DNA from: Beggiatoa leptomitoformis
Lineage (GTDB): Bacteria > Pseudomonadota > Gammaproteobacteria > Beggiatoales > Beggiatoaceae
Length of the DNA: 64,000 nucleotides
Reading direction: 5' to 3'
Assembly (NCBI RefSeq): GCF_001305575.3
Contig: NZ_CP012373.2
Coordinates: 4,106,799-4,170,798 of the forward strand
Position 1 is the first letter of the stretch; every line of letters starts with the position of its first letter. The notes under the pieces are model-generated. The model searched no databases. It saw only the letters and a list, made by a program, of their open reading frames with translations, and was not told the DNA's origin. Shown one piece after another: positions 46,702-56,068 of the stretch. Both the position numbers and the translations under genes were made by a program.

Positions 46702-49335
46702 ATGACCACTTTAAAAGAAAAATTAGGCATGTATGACTGGATTGTCGGCATATTGGTAGCGGTGTGTTTATTAGGCTTGGCGCAATTTGGGTTATTACAA
46801 CCGTTAGAAAATAGTTTGTATGCGTTGGGTTTGCGCCATACCAATCATAACGCGGGCGAAAAGGTCGCTGTTATCGCTATAGACCAAGCCAGCATGGCAC
46901 AATTAGGCGATTGGCAATGGTCACGGACGGTTTACGCGCAGTTATTGGGAATATTACAGCCTTATGCGGATGTCGTTGCTACAGATATAGATTTCTCCAA
47001 ACCACAACAAGACGCGGGTACAGAACGCCTTGCTGAATTAATGACGTTTTATACAAAATCCCCCGCGATTAGTCAGCTTTCTGAAGAATTAGGACAATTA
47101 AGCGCGTTAATCGCTACCGCGACAAAAGCACGACGTACACGAGCAGCAGAGCGCGATAGTTTGGCAGAATTAAATCAATTTCATCTATCCTCCCCGCTGT
47201 GGACAGAATTACCCAACACACTTACAACGTTAGAAGATAAATTAAACGCGGCTTATTCTGAATTAGATGCTGATGGGATTTTTGCAGACAACCTGAAAAA
47301 ATCGGGTAAATGGGTTTTTGGTGTGCCTATTATGCGCAATGAACCCCCTATTCCATTAGAGAATATTCCTGAAGGTATCATGCGTAATCGTCTCACAACG
47401 GTTAGCGAGCGTTTTGATACTTCGCGCCCTTCTCCACAACCGTTGTCTATTCTTCAATTACAAATGCCGTTACCTATTTTTAGTAATAATGCCAGTGTAT
47501 TACCTGATATATTACCCACTAATACGGCGGTTCCGTTGGTTGTACAGTATCAACATTTGTATTTACCCAATTTACCGCTTTTTCTGGCGGCACAACATTT
47601 GCGCGTGGGTTTACAAGAGTTAGAAGTGCGTTTAGGACAAGGGGTGCGCTTAGGCGCGTTGCGGATTAACACCGATACCCAGTTACAAATTCAACCCTTT
47701 TTTTATCATGATATTGATGATAAATCGGCATTAACCATCGATAGCTTTGTGGATGTATTACAGGGAAAAATTTCCCCTGAAAAATATCGGGATAAAATCG
47801 TTTTAATCGGCGTAACAGCCCCGTATCACAGCGTGACACAAAGTACACCCGTAGGAGAATTACCCCACGTTGTAGTGTTAGCCCACACGGTTAGCAGTTT
47901 GTTAAATCAAGATTTTTTAATTACGCCAGAATGGGCATTAAGTTTACAAACGGGCGTTTTTTTGCTTGTTATTGCTTATCTTTGTTTTTTATTACCCGAT
48001 TTAAAATGGCGTATTGCGCTGTTTATTAGCGGTTTAAGTTTTATCTGTCTGGTTGTACTCTATTTCAGTTTATTGCGTTTAGGCTGGTCTATTTCTTTGA
48101 TATTGCCCTTATTATTATTACCATTAGGACATATCTTGATGTTCGTGAAACGTAGTTTAATGGCGTATCAAGATGTGTTTCGAATGCTACCCAATGCAGT
48201 GGAAAGTAATCGTTTGTTAGGATTAGCATTTCAAGGACAAGGGCAGTTAGATATGGCGTTTGAGAAATTCCGTCTCTGTCCTGCGGATGAGGGCATGTTA
48301 GGCTTGCTTTACAATCTGGCATTAGATTATGAGCGTAAACGCCAATCACGCCACGCGGCAGCGGTTTACCGTTACATTTTGAGCCATTCGCCCAATTTTC
48401 GTGACAGTGAAAGACGTTTAGAACGCTTACGCAGTTTACGCAAACCGAGACTACGTGGAACAACCAGCGTGTTGGATGATTGGTTGCATGATGAAAGCGG
48501 CGAAAAACCGCAATTAGGACGCTATCAAGTCGAGCGACAATTAGGTAAAGGCGCGATGGGTGTTGTGTATTTAGGTAAAGACCCGAAATTAAATCGCTTG
48601 GTTGCTATTAAAACCCTGCCTTTATCCCAAGAATTTGAAGCAGAAGATTTACCCGAAGCGACAACCCGCTTTTTCCGTGAAGCGACTGCCGCAGGTCGGC
48701 TAAAACATGAGCACATCGTAGCGATTTATGATGCGGGAGAGGAGTATAATTTAGCCTATATTTCTATGGAGTTTTTCAAAGGCGGTAATTTAACCCCTTA
48801 TACTAAATCAGATAATTTACTCCCTATTGCTACCGCTATTGAAATTGGTTATCAAGCCGCGTTAGCCTTAGACTACGCACATACGCAAGGCGTTATCCAC
48901 CGTGATATTAAACCCGCTAATATCATGTATAACCCCGGAACAGGTAAAATAAAAATTACTGACTTTGGTATTGCACGGATTACCGATGCAAAACGGACGA
49001 AAACAGGTATTATTTTAGGGACACCCTCCTACATGTCACCCGAACAATTAGTGGGCAAACTGGTGGATGGTCGCTCCGATTTATTTTCGTTAGGCATTTT
49101 ACTTTATCAATTATTTACAGGTGTTTTGCCATTTCAGGCGGACTCAATGGCAACACTTATGTATAAAATTACCACCGAACCACACCCCGATTTATCCATG
49201 CTACGACCTGATATGCCTTCTTGCTTGAAAGACCTAATAAATAAAGCCCTTGCTAAGATACCCGACCATCGTTTTCAAACAGGGGCAGAGTTTGCAACTG
49301 CATTACGTGATTGCAAGGTGGCATCATGCACTTAG
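46702..49335 (+). CDS. CHASE2-domain transmembrane Ser/Thr protein kinase
   Basis: 877 residues. Membrane helix about 13-33; extracytoplasmic CHASE2 about 40-405 (EKVAVIAIDQASMAQLGDWQ, DKIVLIGVTAPYHSV); three helices about 413-495; TPR-like stretch about 500-575; kinase domain from 608. It has a Gly loop LGKGAMGVVYLG (614), Lys637 (VAIKTL), HRDIKPANIMY with Asp735, DFGIAR with Asp754, and GTPSYMSPEQ. All catalytic residues are present. It senses an outside signal through CHASE2 and phosphorylates cytoplasmic proteins. The overlapping PP2C gene is the expected counter-acting phosphatase. Confidence 0.95.
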   Translation: MTTLKEKLGMYDWIVGILVAVCLLGLAQFGLLQPLENSLYALGLRHTNHNAGEKVAVIAIDQASMAQLGDWQWSRTVYAQLLGILQPYADVVATDIDFSKPQQDAGTERLAELMTFYTKSPAISQLSEELGQLSALIATATKARRTRAAERDSLAELNQFHLSSPLWTELPNTLTTLEDKLNAAYSELDADGIFADNLKKSGKWVFGVPIMRNEPPIPLENIPEGIMRNRLTTVSERFDTSRPSPQPLSILQLQMPLPIFSNNASVLPDILPTNTAVPLVVQYQHLYLPNLPLFLAAQHLRVGLQELEVRLGQGVRLGALRINTDTQLQIQPFFYHDIDDKSALTIDSFVDVLQGKISPEKYRDKIVLIGVTAPYHSVTQSTPVGELPHVVVLAHTVSSLLNQDFLITPEWALSLQTGVFLLVIAYLCFLLPDLKWRIALFISGLSFICLVVLYFSLLRLGWSISLILPLLLLPLGHILMFVKRSLMAYQDVFRMLPNAVESNRLLGLAFQGQGQLDMAFEKFRLCPADEGMLGLLYNLALDYERKRQSRHAAAVYRYILSHSPNFRDSERRLERLRSLRKPRLRGTTSVLDDWLHDESGEKPQLGRYQVERQLGKGAMGVVYLGKDPKLNRLVAIKTLPLSQEFEAEDLPEATTRFFREATAAGRLKHEHIVAIYDAGEEYNLAYISMEFFKGGNLTPYTKSDNLLPIATAIEIGYQAALALDYAHTQGVIHRDIKPANIMYNPGTGKIKITDFGIARITDAKRTKTGIILGTPSYMSPEQLVGKLVDGRSDLFSLGILLYQLFTGVLPFQADSMATLMYKITTEPHPDLSMLRPDMPSCLKDLINKALAKIPDHRFQTGAEFATALRDCKVASCT

Positions 49336-50153
49336 AAATCGCCTGTCAATCCGATACAGGGTTAGTGCGTGAACATAATGAAGATTGCATCGACAGCGAT
49401 ACAGAATTGGGTATTGTCGTTTTAGCCGATGGAATGGGCGGGTATCAGGCAGGGGAAGTTGCCAGCGAATTAGCCGTTAAAACCATTATGCAAGACATGG
49501 CTGTTGAAATGCGCAATTTGAGCTTAGAACAACAGCAAACCCTGACAGCTAACGGACAACATCGTATTTCTGCCTTATTAGAAAAAGCGATTATTAAAGC
49601 AAACCAATTAATTTATAGCACGGCTGAACAACAACTTGAATATCGTGGTATGGGAACAACCGTTGTCGCCGCGATTTTTCAACCGACATTTGTCAGCGTT
49701 GCCCATGTGGGTGACTCGCGTTTATACCGTTTACGTGGTTCGGAGTTTATCCAACTCACAACTGACCACTCTGTTTTACAAGAGTTGATTGACTGTGGAT
49801 TTTATACCCGCGAACAAGCACGCTATTCGCCAAATAAAAATCTTGTTACCCGCGCTTTAGGGGTTGGCGATAGTGTGACGGTGGATGTGAAAGAATATCC
49901 AATCACCTCCAACGATATTTATCTGCTCTGTTCTGATGGTTTAAACGATATGCTGGATGACGAGGTGATGCAAAAAATTTTATTGCGTGATAATAATTTA
50001 GAGCAAAAAGCCCGCTTTTTAGTAGAAAGAGCCAATAAAATGGGTGGTGAAGATAATATCTCCGTCATCCTTGCACAACCCATGTTTGCAACAAATAACG
50101 ATATCACCGAACCCAAAACATGGATGAACCGCTTATCGTCATGGTGGCGATAA
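49326..50153 (+). CDS. PP2C-family Ser/Thr protein phosphatase
   Basis: 275 residues from the ATG at 49326, which has AAGGTGG upstream and overlaps the kinase stop by 10 bases; a TTG at 49311 is less likely. PP2C metal motifs are intact: SDTGLVREHNEDC (Asp20), LADGMGGYQAGEVAS (Asp35), VAHVGDSRLYRL, LLCSDGLNDML and GGEDNISVI. Soluble Stp1-type phosphatase that would reverse phosphorylation by the kinase encoded just before it. Confidence 0.95.
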   Translation: MHLEIACQSDTGLVREHNEDCIDSDTELGIVVLADGMGGYQAGEVASELAVKTIMQDMAVEMRNLSLEQQQTLTANGQHRISALLEKAIIKANQLIYSTAEQQLEYRGMGTTVVAAIFQPTFVSVAHVGDSRLYRLRGSEFIQLTTDHSVLQELIDCGFYTREQARYSPNKNLVTRALGVGDSVTVDVKEYPITSNDIYLLCSDGLNDMLDDEVMQKILLRDNNLEQKARFLVERANKMGGEDNISVILAQPMFATNNDITEPKTWMNRLSSWWR

Positions 50154-50216
50154 ACGATTTAAATCATAACTATTCAACGATAGTAAAGTTTTTAGCCTGT
50201 TTGATACGGTTCAAAA

Positions 50217-50900
50217 TTAACGGCGTAAATAGGCTAGCCAATGTTTTTCTAACTGTTTAAATAAAAACACTAACATAAACGTTAGCACTAGATAAAATGC
50301 CGCTGCTGTTAAAAATGCTTCATAAGGCATATAAAAACGAGCGTTGATTATCCGCGCCGCGCCTGTAATATCAACTAAAGTGATAATGCTGGCTAACGAA
50401 CTGGCGTGCAACATAAAAATTACCTCGTTACCATACGCGGGTAAGGCACGGCGTAAGGCACTGGGTAAAATAATTCGTTGATATAATAAACGTTGTGACA
50501 TCCCAAACGCCCGTGCCGCTTCAATCTCACCTGATGGTGTTGTTATTATCGTTCCGCGTAAAATTTCTATCGTGTAAGCGGCTGTATTTAGTGTAAAGGC
50601 TAACAGTGCGCACCAATATGCCTCGCGCAAGATTCCCCAAAACATACTATTTTTTACCCACTCAAATTGTCCTAATCCATAATAAATCAGGTAAATTTGA
50701 ATTAGTAAGGGTGTTCCGCGAAAGAAATAGCTAAAGGTGAAAATAGGCAATGAATAAAATGGGTTTTTCGCTGTTGCCAACAATGCGCAGGGAATCGCCA
50801 TCAAAATGCCGAGCAGTAGGGATAAAGAGACCAGTTGTAAGGTCAACCATAATCCACCCCAATATAAATTAATATTTTCAATAATTGCTGTAAAATCCAT
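50217..50900 (-). CDS. Polar amino-acid ABC transporter permease (HisM/ArtM type)
   Basis: 227 residues, about five membrane helices. The cytoplasmic EAA loop is EIEAARAFGMSQRLLYQRII. Three bases after the companion permease. Together they form the channel for basic or polar amino acids. The ATPase and binding-protein genes are not adjacent, so the transporter is encoded in pieces. Convergent with the PP2C gene. Confidence 0.92.
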   Translation of the reverse strand: MDFTAIIENINLYWGGLWLTLQLVSLSLLLGILMAIPCALLATAKNPFYSLPIFTFSYFFRGTPLLIQIYLIYYGLGQFEWVKNSMFWGILREAYWCALLAFTLNTAAYTIEILRGTIITTPSGEIEAARAFGMSQRLLYQRIILPSALRRALPAYGNEVIFMLHASSLASIITLVDITGAARIINARFYMPYEAFLTAAAFYLVLTFMLVFLFKQLEKHWLAYLRR

Positions 50901-50903
50901 TTA

Positions 50904-51593
50904 TTACACCGTTTTTGTGCCAACGTTATACCGTCGTTCTGCCCATTTCAACAGCAAAATAGAAACTGTTGTAAATCCTAAAAAAACAAGGGCAACAACC
51001 AAATAAAACGTAAATGGTAAACGGGTTGCGCCTGCGGCGAGTGCGGCTTTGCGTACCATGTCGTCTAAGCCAATAATCGACACCAATGCCGTTGTTTTTA
51101 ATAGCACTAGCCAGTTATTGCCAAATCCCGGAATGGCGTGGGGAATCATTTGTGGTAATAAAATGCGTCTGAATACTTGCCAGCGTGTCATGCCAAACGC
51201 ATACGCAGCTTCTAACTGCCCGTAAGGTATCGCAAGGATTGCGCCTCTAAAAGTTTCTGTCATATACGCGCCAAACATAAAACCGATGGTCAGCACACCT
51301 GCAATAAATGGATTAATATCAATATAGTCGTTATGACCTAACGCGCTTGCAACTTGGTTAATCAGCAATTGCCCGCCATAAAATACCAGTAACATCAAAA
51401 CTAAATCGGGAATACCCCGAACAATCGTTGTATAAAGCGTTGCTATCCAACGGGCGGTTTTAGAAGGGGATAATTTTGCTAATGCACCCAATAAACCCAG
51501 TACGGTTGCAATTAGAAGGGAAAATAGTGCAACTTCAATGGTTAATAACGCTCCCATTAAAATACTCATTCCATAGCCGTGTAAATCAAACAT
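50904..51593 (-). CDS. Polar amino-acid ABC transporter permease (HisQ/ArtQ type)
   Basis: 229 residues from the ATG at 51593 (MFDLHGYGMSILMGALLTIE), with AAGGG 8 bases upstream; the frame extends 11 codons further to 51626. Five membrane helices and EAA loop QLEAAYAFGMTRWQVFRRIL. Partner of the preceding permease; arginine, histidine or a related ligand is likely from family position only. Confidence 0.92.
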   Translation of the reverse strand: MFDLHGYGMSILMGALLTIEVALFSLLIATVLGLLGALAKLSPSKTARWIATLYTTIVRGIPDLVLMLLVFYGGQLLINQVASALGHNDYIDINPFIAGVLTIGFMFGAYMTETFRGAILAIPYGQLEAAYAFGMTRWQVFRRILLPQMIPHAIPGFGNNWLVLLKTTALVSIIGLDDMVRKAALAAGATRLPFTFYLVVALVFLGFTTVSILLLKWAERRYNVGTKTV

Positions 51594-51768
51594 GGCAATC
51601 ACCCTTAAGAAAAAGAAACAGTTCATTGTTTCATAGCCTTTAAGGATTTACTACAGGACTAACCACTTGATAGTGTTGCTCACTTATTTTTATCGTAACC
51701 AGTGGAAAATAATTTATTTTTTGTAGTACCAAAAGCGTAGGAATGCGTTATTTTCCTGATAAGCGATT

Positions 51769-51800
51769 GTCTGAATCAACATTTTTGGGATTATCCAAAT
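51769..51800 (+). repeat. Dispersed intergenic repeat copy
   Basis: GTCTGAATCAACATTTTTGG, then GATTATCC. Same group as 21892-22031. Lies between the permease operon and the coiled-coil gene. Confidence 0.55.
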
Positions 51801-51866
51801 CGACAGAGTTATCAACGCGGTTATTTTTATCCCGTTCAACGCTAAAAGTCCTGAGTTTAGACTAGC

Positions 51867-52673
51867 CTATGAACCGCTGGGTTCGCGTAATTGGCGTGAT
51901 TCGCGTAATTGTGTTTCATTGGTTAATATTAAGCTTTGCAATTGCTGGTCAAAAGTCTGTAGATTTTTTTCTATTGCCTGTGTGACTTGTGCGATTTTTT
52001 GTACGGGAGAAGAAATTTCTTCTGTTATATTTGGTAGTTGCATCGCGTCCATAATTTGTTGATTGGCTTTGAAATGCTTTTTATAAAGTTCTTTATTGGC
52101 TTGTACTAAATTCATAATTTGTGGAATCGCGTCGATAATGGCTTGTTGCGCTTCTTGATATAACTGGATTGAGCTTTCTGCAAGGGCTGTTAAACGGGCA
52201 GGACGTTGTTGTAAATAGCTTAACTCTTGTTTAAGTTTAGCGATGTTGGTCGTTAGGGTTTGTACTTCTTGTTCTATCGCTTGTTGCTGTTGCACGGTTT
52301 GGGTGAGTTGGGTTTGTTCTTCACGCAAGGTTTGTAGTTGATTTTGCAAGGTACGTGCTTGTGCTTTATCTTGGGCTAGCTTTTCTTGTAATGCTTGTAG
52401 TTCTTGTTCAAAGGCTTGTCCGCGATAGTCAGGGTCAAGAAAGGGGAGTGATTTTTGTAGAAATTGGGCAATTGTTTCCCCAATCATTTGATATTCTAAA
52501 AATAAATCGGTTAAGTCATCTGTTGCAAGCTGTGTTGTTGTTGCCGTATCCATTTGTGCATGTAGCAGTAGCAAGCGCGCCATTTCTAAGAGTTGTTGGC
52601 GTTGTTTATTTGGGGCTGTTTGCGTTTGTAGTTGCGCCCATAAAGCATTTTCTTGGGTAAAATCATTGTGCAT
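51867..52673 (-). CDS. Coiled-coil protein of unknown function
   Basis: 268 residues, Gln-rich, no signal peptide or membrane helix. A coiled coil runs through about 85-165 (LQALQEKLAQDKAQARTLQN), followed by helices with LYQEAQQAIIDAIPQIMNLV and a polar tail. I recognise no family. Divergent from maf. Composition is similar to the coiled-coil protein at 41127, but I see no shared block that proves kinship. Confidence 0.72.
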   Translation of the reverse strand: MHNDFTQENALWAQLQTQTAPNKQRQQLLEMARLLLLHAQMDTATTTQLATDDLTDLFLEYQMIGETIAQFLQKSLPFLDPDYRGQAFEQELQALQEKLAQDKAQARTLQNQLQTLREEQTQLTQTVQQQQAIEQEVQTLTTNIAKLKQELSYLQQRPARLTALAESSIQLYQEAQQAIIDAIPQIMNLVQANKELYKKHFKANQQIMDAMQLPNITEEISSPVQKIAQVTQAIEKNLQTFDQQLQSLILTNETQLRESRQLREPSGS

Positions 52674-52744
52674 AACATGCTCACCATTTATCTTAGTCGC
52701 TGAGTGTGAAATAATTCGTTTCCCTAACTGTTTATTCGTACTTC

Positions 52745-53329
52745 ATGATTTATCTTGCTTCCCAATCCCCTCGCCGTTGTGAATTATTGGCACAAATCCA
52801 TGTTGATTTTCAACAAATAAGTGTTGATGTTGATGAAACTCCCTTGTTATATGAAGCACCTGCGCATTATGTGAGTCGTTTAGCCCTGACAAAGGCGCGT
52901 TGTGGTTATGCACAGTCTCAAGCGGTATATCCTGTGTTGGGGGCTGATACGAGTGTTATTTGTGATGGCGTTATTTTTGGTAAGCCATGTGATGATGCCG
53001 ATGCAAAAAGGATGTTGCAACAGTTAGCAGGCAAAACGCACGAGGTTATGACGGGGATTGCGGTGGTCAGTGCGCTTGGTGAGCAGGTTTTGGTTAATTA
53101 TAATCAGGTTACTTTTCGTCCTTTAAGCGAATTAGAAATCGACTGTTACATTGCAACAGGTGAGCCGACTGATAAAGCGGGGGCTTATGCTGTACAGGGT
53201 TTAGCAAGTATATTTATTACGCAAATAATGGGGAGTTATTCGGGCATTATGGGGCTACCATTGCATGAAACGGCTGTTTTATTGCAACAAGCGCGTGTGC
53301 CTTTATGGATAACTAAAACGTTTAAATAA
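52745..53329 (+). CDS. Maf-family nucleotide pyrophosphatase (YhdE type)
   Basis: 194 residues. SQSPRRCELL at 7-16, catalytic Asp68 in LGADTSV, GKPCDDADAKRML, TGEPTDKAGAYAVQG. The features match the YhdE branch that hydrolyses dTTP, UTP and modified forms. Cytoplasmic house-cleaning enzyme. Shares a divergent promoter region with the coiled-coil gene. Confidence 0.95.
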   Translation: MIYLASQSPRRCELLAQIHVDFQQISVDVDETPLLYEAPAHYVSRLALTKARCGYAQSQAVYPVLGADTSVICDGVIFGKPCDDADAKRMLQQLAGKTHEVMTGIAVVSALGEQVLVNYNQVTFRPLSELEIDCYIATGEPTDKAGAYAVQGLASIFITQIMGSYSGIMGLPLHETAVLLQQARVPLWITKTFK

Positions 53330-53459
53330 TGGATTCAATGTTGTCATCCGTGGATTGTTTTTATGCTGTTGACGGAAAAACAATTCGCGTTATAAAAACC
53401 GTGAGCGTTTATAAAACTATCACATACAATTGTTCTACTGCTATTTTTAAGGAATTATC

Positions 53460-54647
53460 TTGAATACTGATTTTCCTCGTATCAAACGCCTCCCCCCTTA
53501 TGTCTTTGGCATCGTTAACGAACTCAAGGCACAGGCACGAGCGCGGGGGGAAGATATTATCGATTTTGGAATGGGTAATCCAGACCAGCCTACACCCAAA
53601 CATATAGTCGATAAATTGGTTGAAGCCGCACAGCGTAAAGATACGCACCGTTATTCTATGTCTCGCGGTATTCCCCGTTTGCGCCGTGCAATCGTGCGCT
53701 GGTATGCGCAACGTTATGATGTCACTTTAGATGCTGAAACAGAGGCTATTGTCACCATAGGCTCTAAAGAAGGTTTAGCACATCTCGCCCTAGCAACCTT
53801 AGGGCCGGGGGATTCGGTGCTTGTGCCTAATCCTGCTTATCCCATTCATCCTTATGGTTTTGTCATTGCTGGGGCTGATATTCGTCATGTGCCTTTAATC
53901 CCCGGTGTGGATTTTTTTGCCGAGTTGTCGCGTGCAATTGTCGATTCGTGGCCACGCCCAAAAATGTTGGTGATTAGTTTTCCCGCTAACCCGACAACGC
54001 AATGTGTCGAATTAGATTTCTTTCAGAAGGTCATTGATATTGCCCGCGAACATCAAATATGGGTAATTCATGACTTAGCGTATGCTGATATTGTATTCGA
54101 TGGCTATACCGCGCCCTCAATTTTACAAATTCCGGGGGCTAAAGATATTGCAGTCGAGTCTTTTTCTATGTCTAAAAGCTATAACATGCCCGGTTGGCGT
54201 GTTGGCTTTATGTGCGGTAATCCTGTTTTAATTGCGGCACTGGCAAAAATGAAGTCATATTTGGATTATGGAACGTTTACCCCGATTCAGGTAGCGGCGA
54301 TTACTGCATTAGAAGAATCGCAAGAATGCGTGACGCAAATTCGGGATATGTATTTAGAACGGCGTGATGTGTTGTGCGACGGCTTAAATAACATTGATTG
54401 GGAAGTGACACGCCCTAAAGGCAGCATGTTTGTGTGGGCAAAAATTCCTGAACCTTATCAAGCAATGGGCTCATTAGAGTTTACGAAAAAACTCATTAGC
54501 GACGCACATGTTGCGGTTTCTCCCGGTGTTGGTTTTGGCAGTTATGGGGATGACCATGTTCGTTTTGCATTGATTGAAAACCCGCATCGTAGTCGTCAGG
54601 CAATACGCGGTATTCGTGATATGTTCCGTAAAGATGGTTTGCTGTAG
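53460..54647 (+). CDS. alaC: AlaC-like alanine transaminase (class I/II aminotransferase)
   Basis: 395 residues from a TTG start at 53460 with AAGGA 7 bases upstream. The N-terminus [20 protein letters not shown] and [12 protein letters not shown] are characteristic of AlaC. PLP lysine Lys239 in [15 protein letters not shown]; Arg in the C-terminal [11 protein letters not shown] binds the substrate carboxylate. It interconverts pyruvate and alanine with glutamate. Monocistronic with its own terminator. Confidence 0.9.
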   Translation: MNTDFPRIKRLPPYVFGIVNELKAQARARGEDIIDFGMGNPDQPTPKHIVDKLVEAAQRKDTHRYSMSRGIPRLRRAIVRWYAQRYDVTLDAETEAIVTIGSKEGLAHLALATLGPGDSVLVPNPAYPIHPYGFVIAGADIRHVPLIPGVDFFAELSRAIVDSWPRPKMLVISFPANPTTQCVELDFFQKVIDIAREHQIWVIHDLAYADIVFDGYTAPSILQIPGAKDIAVESFSMSKSYNMPGWRVGFMCGNPVLIAALAKMKSYLDYGTFTPIQVAAITALEESQECVTQIRDMYLERRDVLCDGLNNIDWEVTRPKGSMFVWAKIPEPYQAMGSLEFTKKLISDAHVAVSPGVGFGSYGDDHVRFALIENPHRSRQAIRGIRDMFRKDGLL

Positions 54648-54655
54648 TTTATAAA

Positions 54656-54690
54656 AATCCCTTTTTGTTCTGCAAAAGGGGATTATTTTC
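54656..54690 (+). terminator. Rho-independent terminator after alaC
   Basis: AATCCCTTTT pairs with AAAAGGGGATT around TGTTCTGC, followed by ATTTTC. Begins 9 bp after the stop. Confidence 0.85.
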
Positions 54691-54742
54691 TAACGGGTGC
54701 AAAGATTTCTTTTTTACTGCAAATCAGTTGATTAGTTTATTT

Positions 54743-54776
54743 AGACATGTCTGATAAACAAAAACCTTGATATAAT
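54743..54776 (+). promoter_or_regulatory. Promoter with palindromic operator for the 63-residue protein
   Basis: A perfect TATAAT at 54771-54776 lies about 64 bp before the small gene. The perfect palindrome AGACATGTCT (54743-54752) covers the -35 position. No good -35 hexamer is visible, so activation by a protein at the palindrome is possible. Confidence 0.5.
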
Positions 54777-54784
54777 TAGATAAG

Positions 54785-54806
54785 GAGCTGGTCTATTTAC
54801 CAGCTC
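54785..54806 (+). promoter_or_regulatory. 5' leader hairpin of the small-protein mRNA
   Basis: GAGCTGGT (54785-54792) pairs perfectly with ACCAGCTC (54799-54806) around CTATTT. It would sit at the very 5' end of the transcript from the TATAAT box, a position that often stabilises mRNA. Confidence 0.6.
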
Positions 54807-54839
54807 ATTTATAGGCAAGATGTATTTAGGAGATAGATA

Positions 54840-55031
54840 ATGTTACTCAACCGTAATAACGCACTGCTTGTTAAGGGTAAATATACTGTAGGTGTCAGAC
54901 GGTCTGTGTTGCACGCGGGTGCGCGCGTCCCTGCAACGATGATTGCTCAAGTCTTACCCGCTGATAATCTGATGACCCCCGATCAAGGGGATAACCGTTA
55001 TGAAGACCTCGATTGGATTCGTGGTAACTAA
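54840..55031 (+). CDS. Small 63-residue protein of unknown function, own transcription unit
   Basis: 63 residues, MLLNRNNALLVKGKYTVGVR followed by RSVLHAGARVPATMIAQVLP and an acidic tail DQGDNRYEDLDWIRGN. TAGGAGATAGATA precedes the ATG, a strong ribosome site. A promoter, a 5' hairpin and a dedicated terminator (55048-55094) surround it. This complete set of signals argues that it is real and well expressed. Basic front, acidic back; no signal peptide, membrane helix or metal motif. It could be a regulator, a stress protein or a modified-peptide precursor; I recognise no family. Confidence 0.75.
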   Translation: MLLNRNNALLVKGKYTVGVRRSVLHAGARVPATMIAQVLPADNLMTPDQGDNRYEDLDWIRGN

Positions 55032-55047
55032 CTGTAAAGCATTAAAT

Positions 55048-55094
55048 AAGCTCTGTATGTTGCTGGTGTGAACATTGTGAGATACAGAGCTTTT
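55048..55094 (+). terminator. Rho-independent terminator of the small-protein gene
   Basis: AAGCTCTGTAT (55048-55058) pairs with ATACAGAGCTT (55082-55092), then TT. The 11-bp perfect stem has a 23-base loop. It also lies at the end of the convergent TraB/GumN gene and may serve both strands. Confidence 0.8.
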
Positions 55095-55099
55095 AGGGC

Positions 55100-55996
55100 T
55101 TACCAAACAGCAGTAACGGTATAGCCTTGTTGACGTAGTTGTTGAATAATCCCTTTCTTACCCGCTAGATGTAACGCGCCCACCGCAATAAATGCCTTGC
55201 CTTTTTGTAAAATCGGCACTATCCGCTCCACCATTCGTATATTACGGTCATCTAACATTTTTACCATCAAGGCTTGTTCCAATTCAGGATTGTCGGTTTT
55301 TTCGCGGATGTAAGTTTCTTGAAAATCAAATAACCCTTGTAAATCACGTGCTAAATAGTGTTTGTACATCGTTTCTAACATGCCATCAATTTCATCAAAA
55401 TGGGCGAGTGTATCTTTTAATAAAGTCACTTGGTCAGCCAATGGCATGGATTCGAAAATGCTTAACTGTTCATCGGCTGTTTCTAATCCAATGATTTTTT
55501 TACCTTGCTTTAAGGCTTTTTGGTACAACACCATGTCTAAAAATTGTCCCGTTTCTGGTTTAGGCGCACTGAGAAAAACCATAATTGCCCATGGTTTCAT
55601 GGTTTTTACAGTCACTTCGGGATAGCCTTTTTCTGCAAGGGATTGAATAATGGCTTTGTAATCTTCTGCGTTTAATACCTTATCCAAGGTTTTGCCCTCT
55701 TCAAGATACATAGCACTGACACTTTGATAAACCGTTGATAGCCCTAATTCCAACTCAAAAACAGCAATATTGGCATTATTTAAGGCTTGCTTCACGGCAT
55801 CAGATAACGCTAATACTCGCGCATCTTCTGAATGAATAGTGCCAAATAAATAAGCCGTTTGTACGCCTTTTTTCTGTATTTTCCACAATAAGCCTTTGTC
55901 CGTGACTGTCGTTTGTTGGCGAGCAACAGCAGGCAATGCAAGTGTGATACTGAATAACAGCAAGGTGATGAAAAAATAGCGGGAAAAATTTTTCAT
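55100..55996 (-). CDS. TraB/GumN family exported protein
   Basis: 298 residues. Signal peptide about 1-25 (FITLLLFSITLALPAVARQ). TraB/GumN landmarks are YLFGTIHSEDARVLAL, VFELELGLS and FIAVGALHLAGKKGIIQQLR, with the GTIHS and GALHL histidines that form the putative metalloprotease site. Probably periplasmic; physiological substrate unknown. Confidence 0.9.
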   Translation of the reverse strand: MKNFSRYFFITLLLFSITLALPAVARQQTTVTDKGLLWKIQKKGVQTAYLFGTIHSEDARVLALSDAVKQALNNANIAVFELELGLSTVYQSVSAMYLEEGKTLDKVLNAEDYKAIIQSLAEKGYPEVTVKTMKPWAIMVFLSAPKPETGQFLDMVLYQKALKQGKKIIGLETADEQLSIFESMPLADQVTLLKDTLAHFDEIDGMLETMYKHYLARDLQGLFDFQETYIREKTDNPELEQALMVKMLDDRNIRMVERIVPILQKGKAFIAVGALHLAGKKGIIQQLRQQGYTVTAVW

Positions 55997-56068
55997 AGGA
56001 ATAATATAAGAGAAAATAAGATAGTAGAGATAACATACTATAACGTATTGTTACCTCTAAAAAAACAG

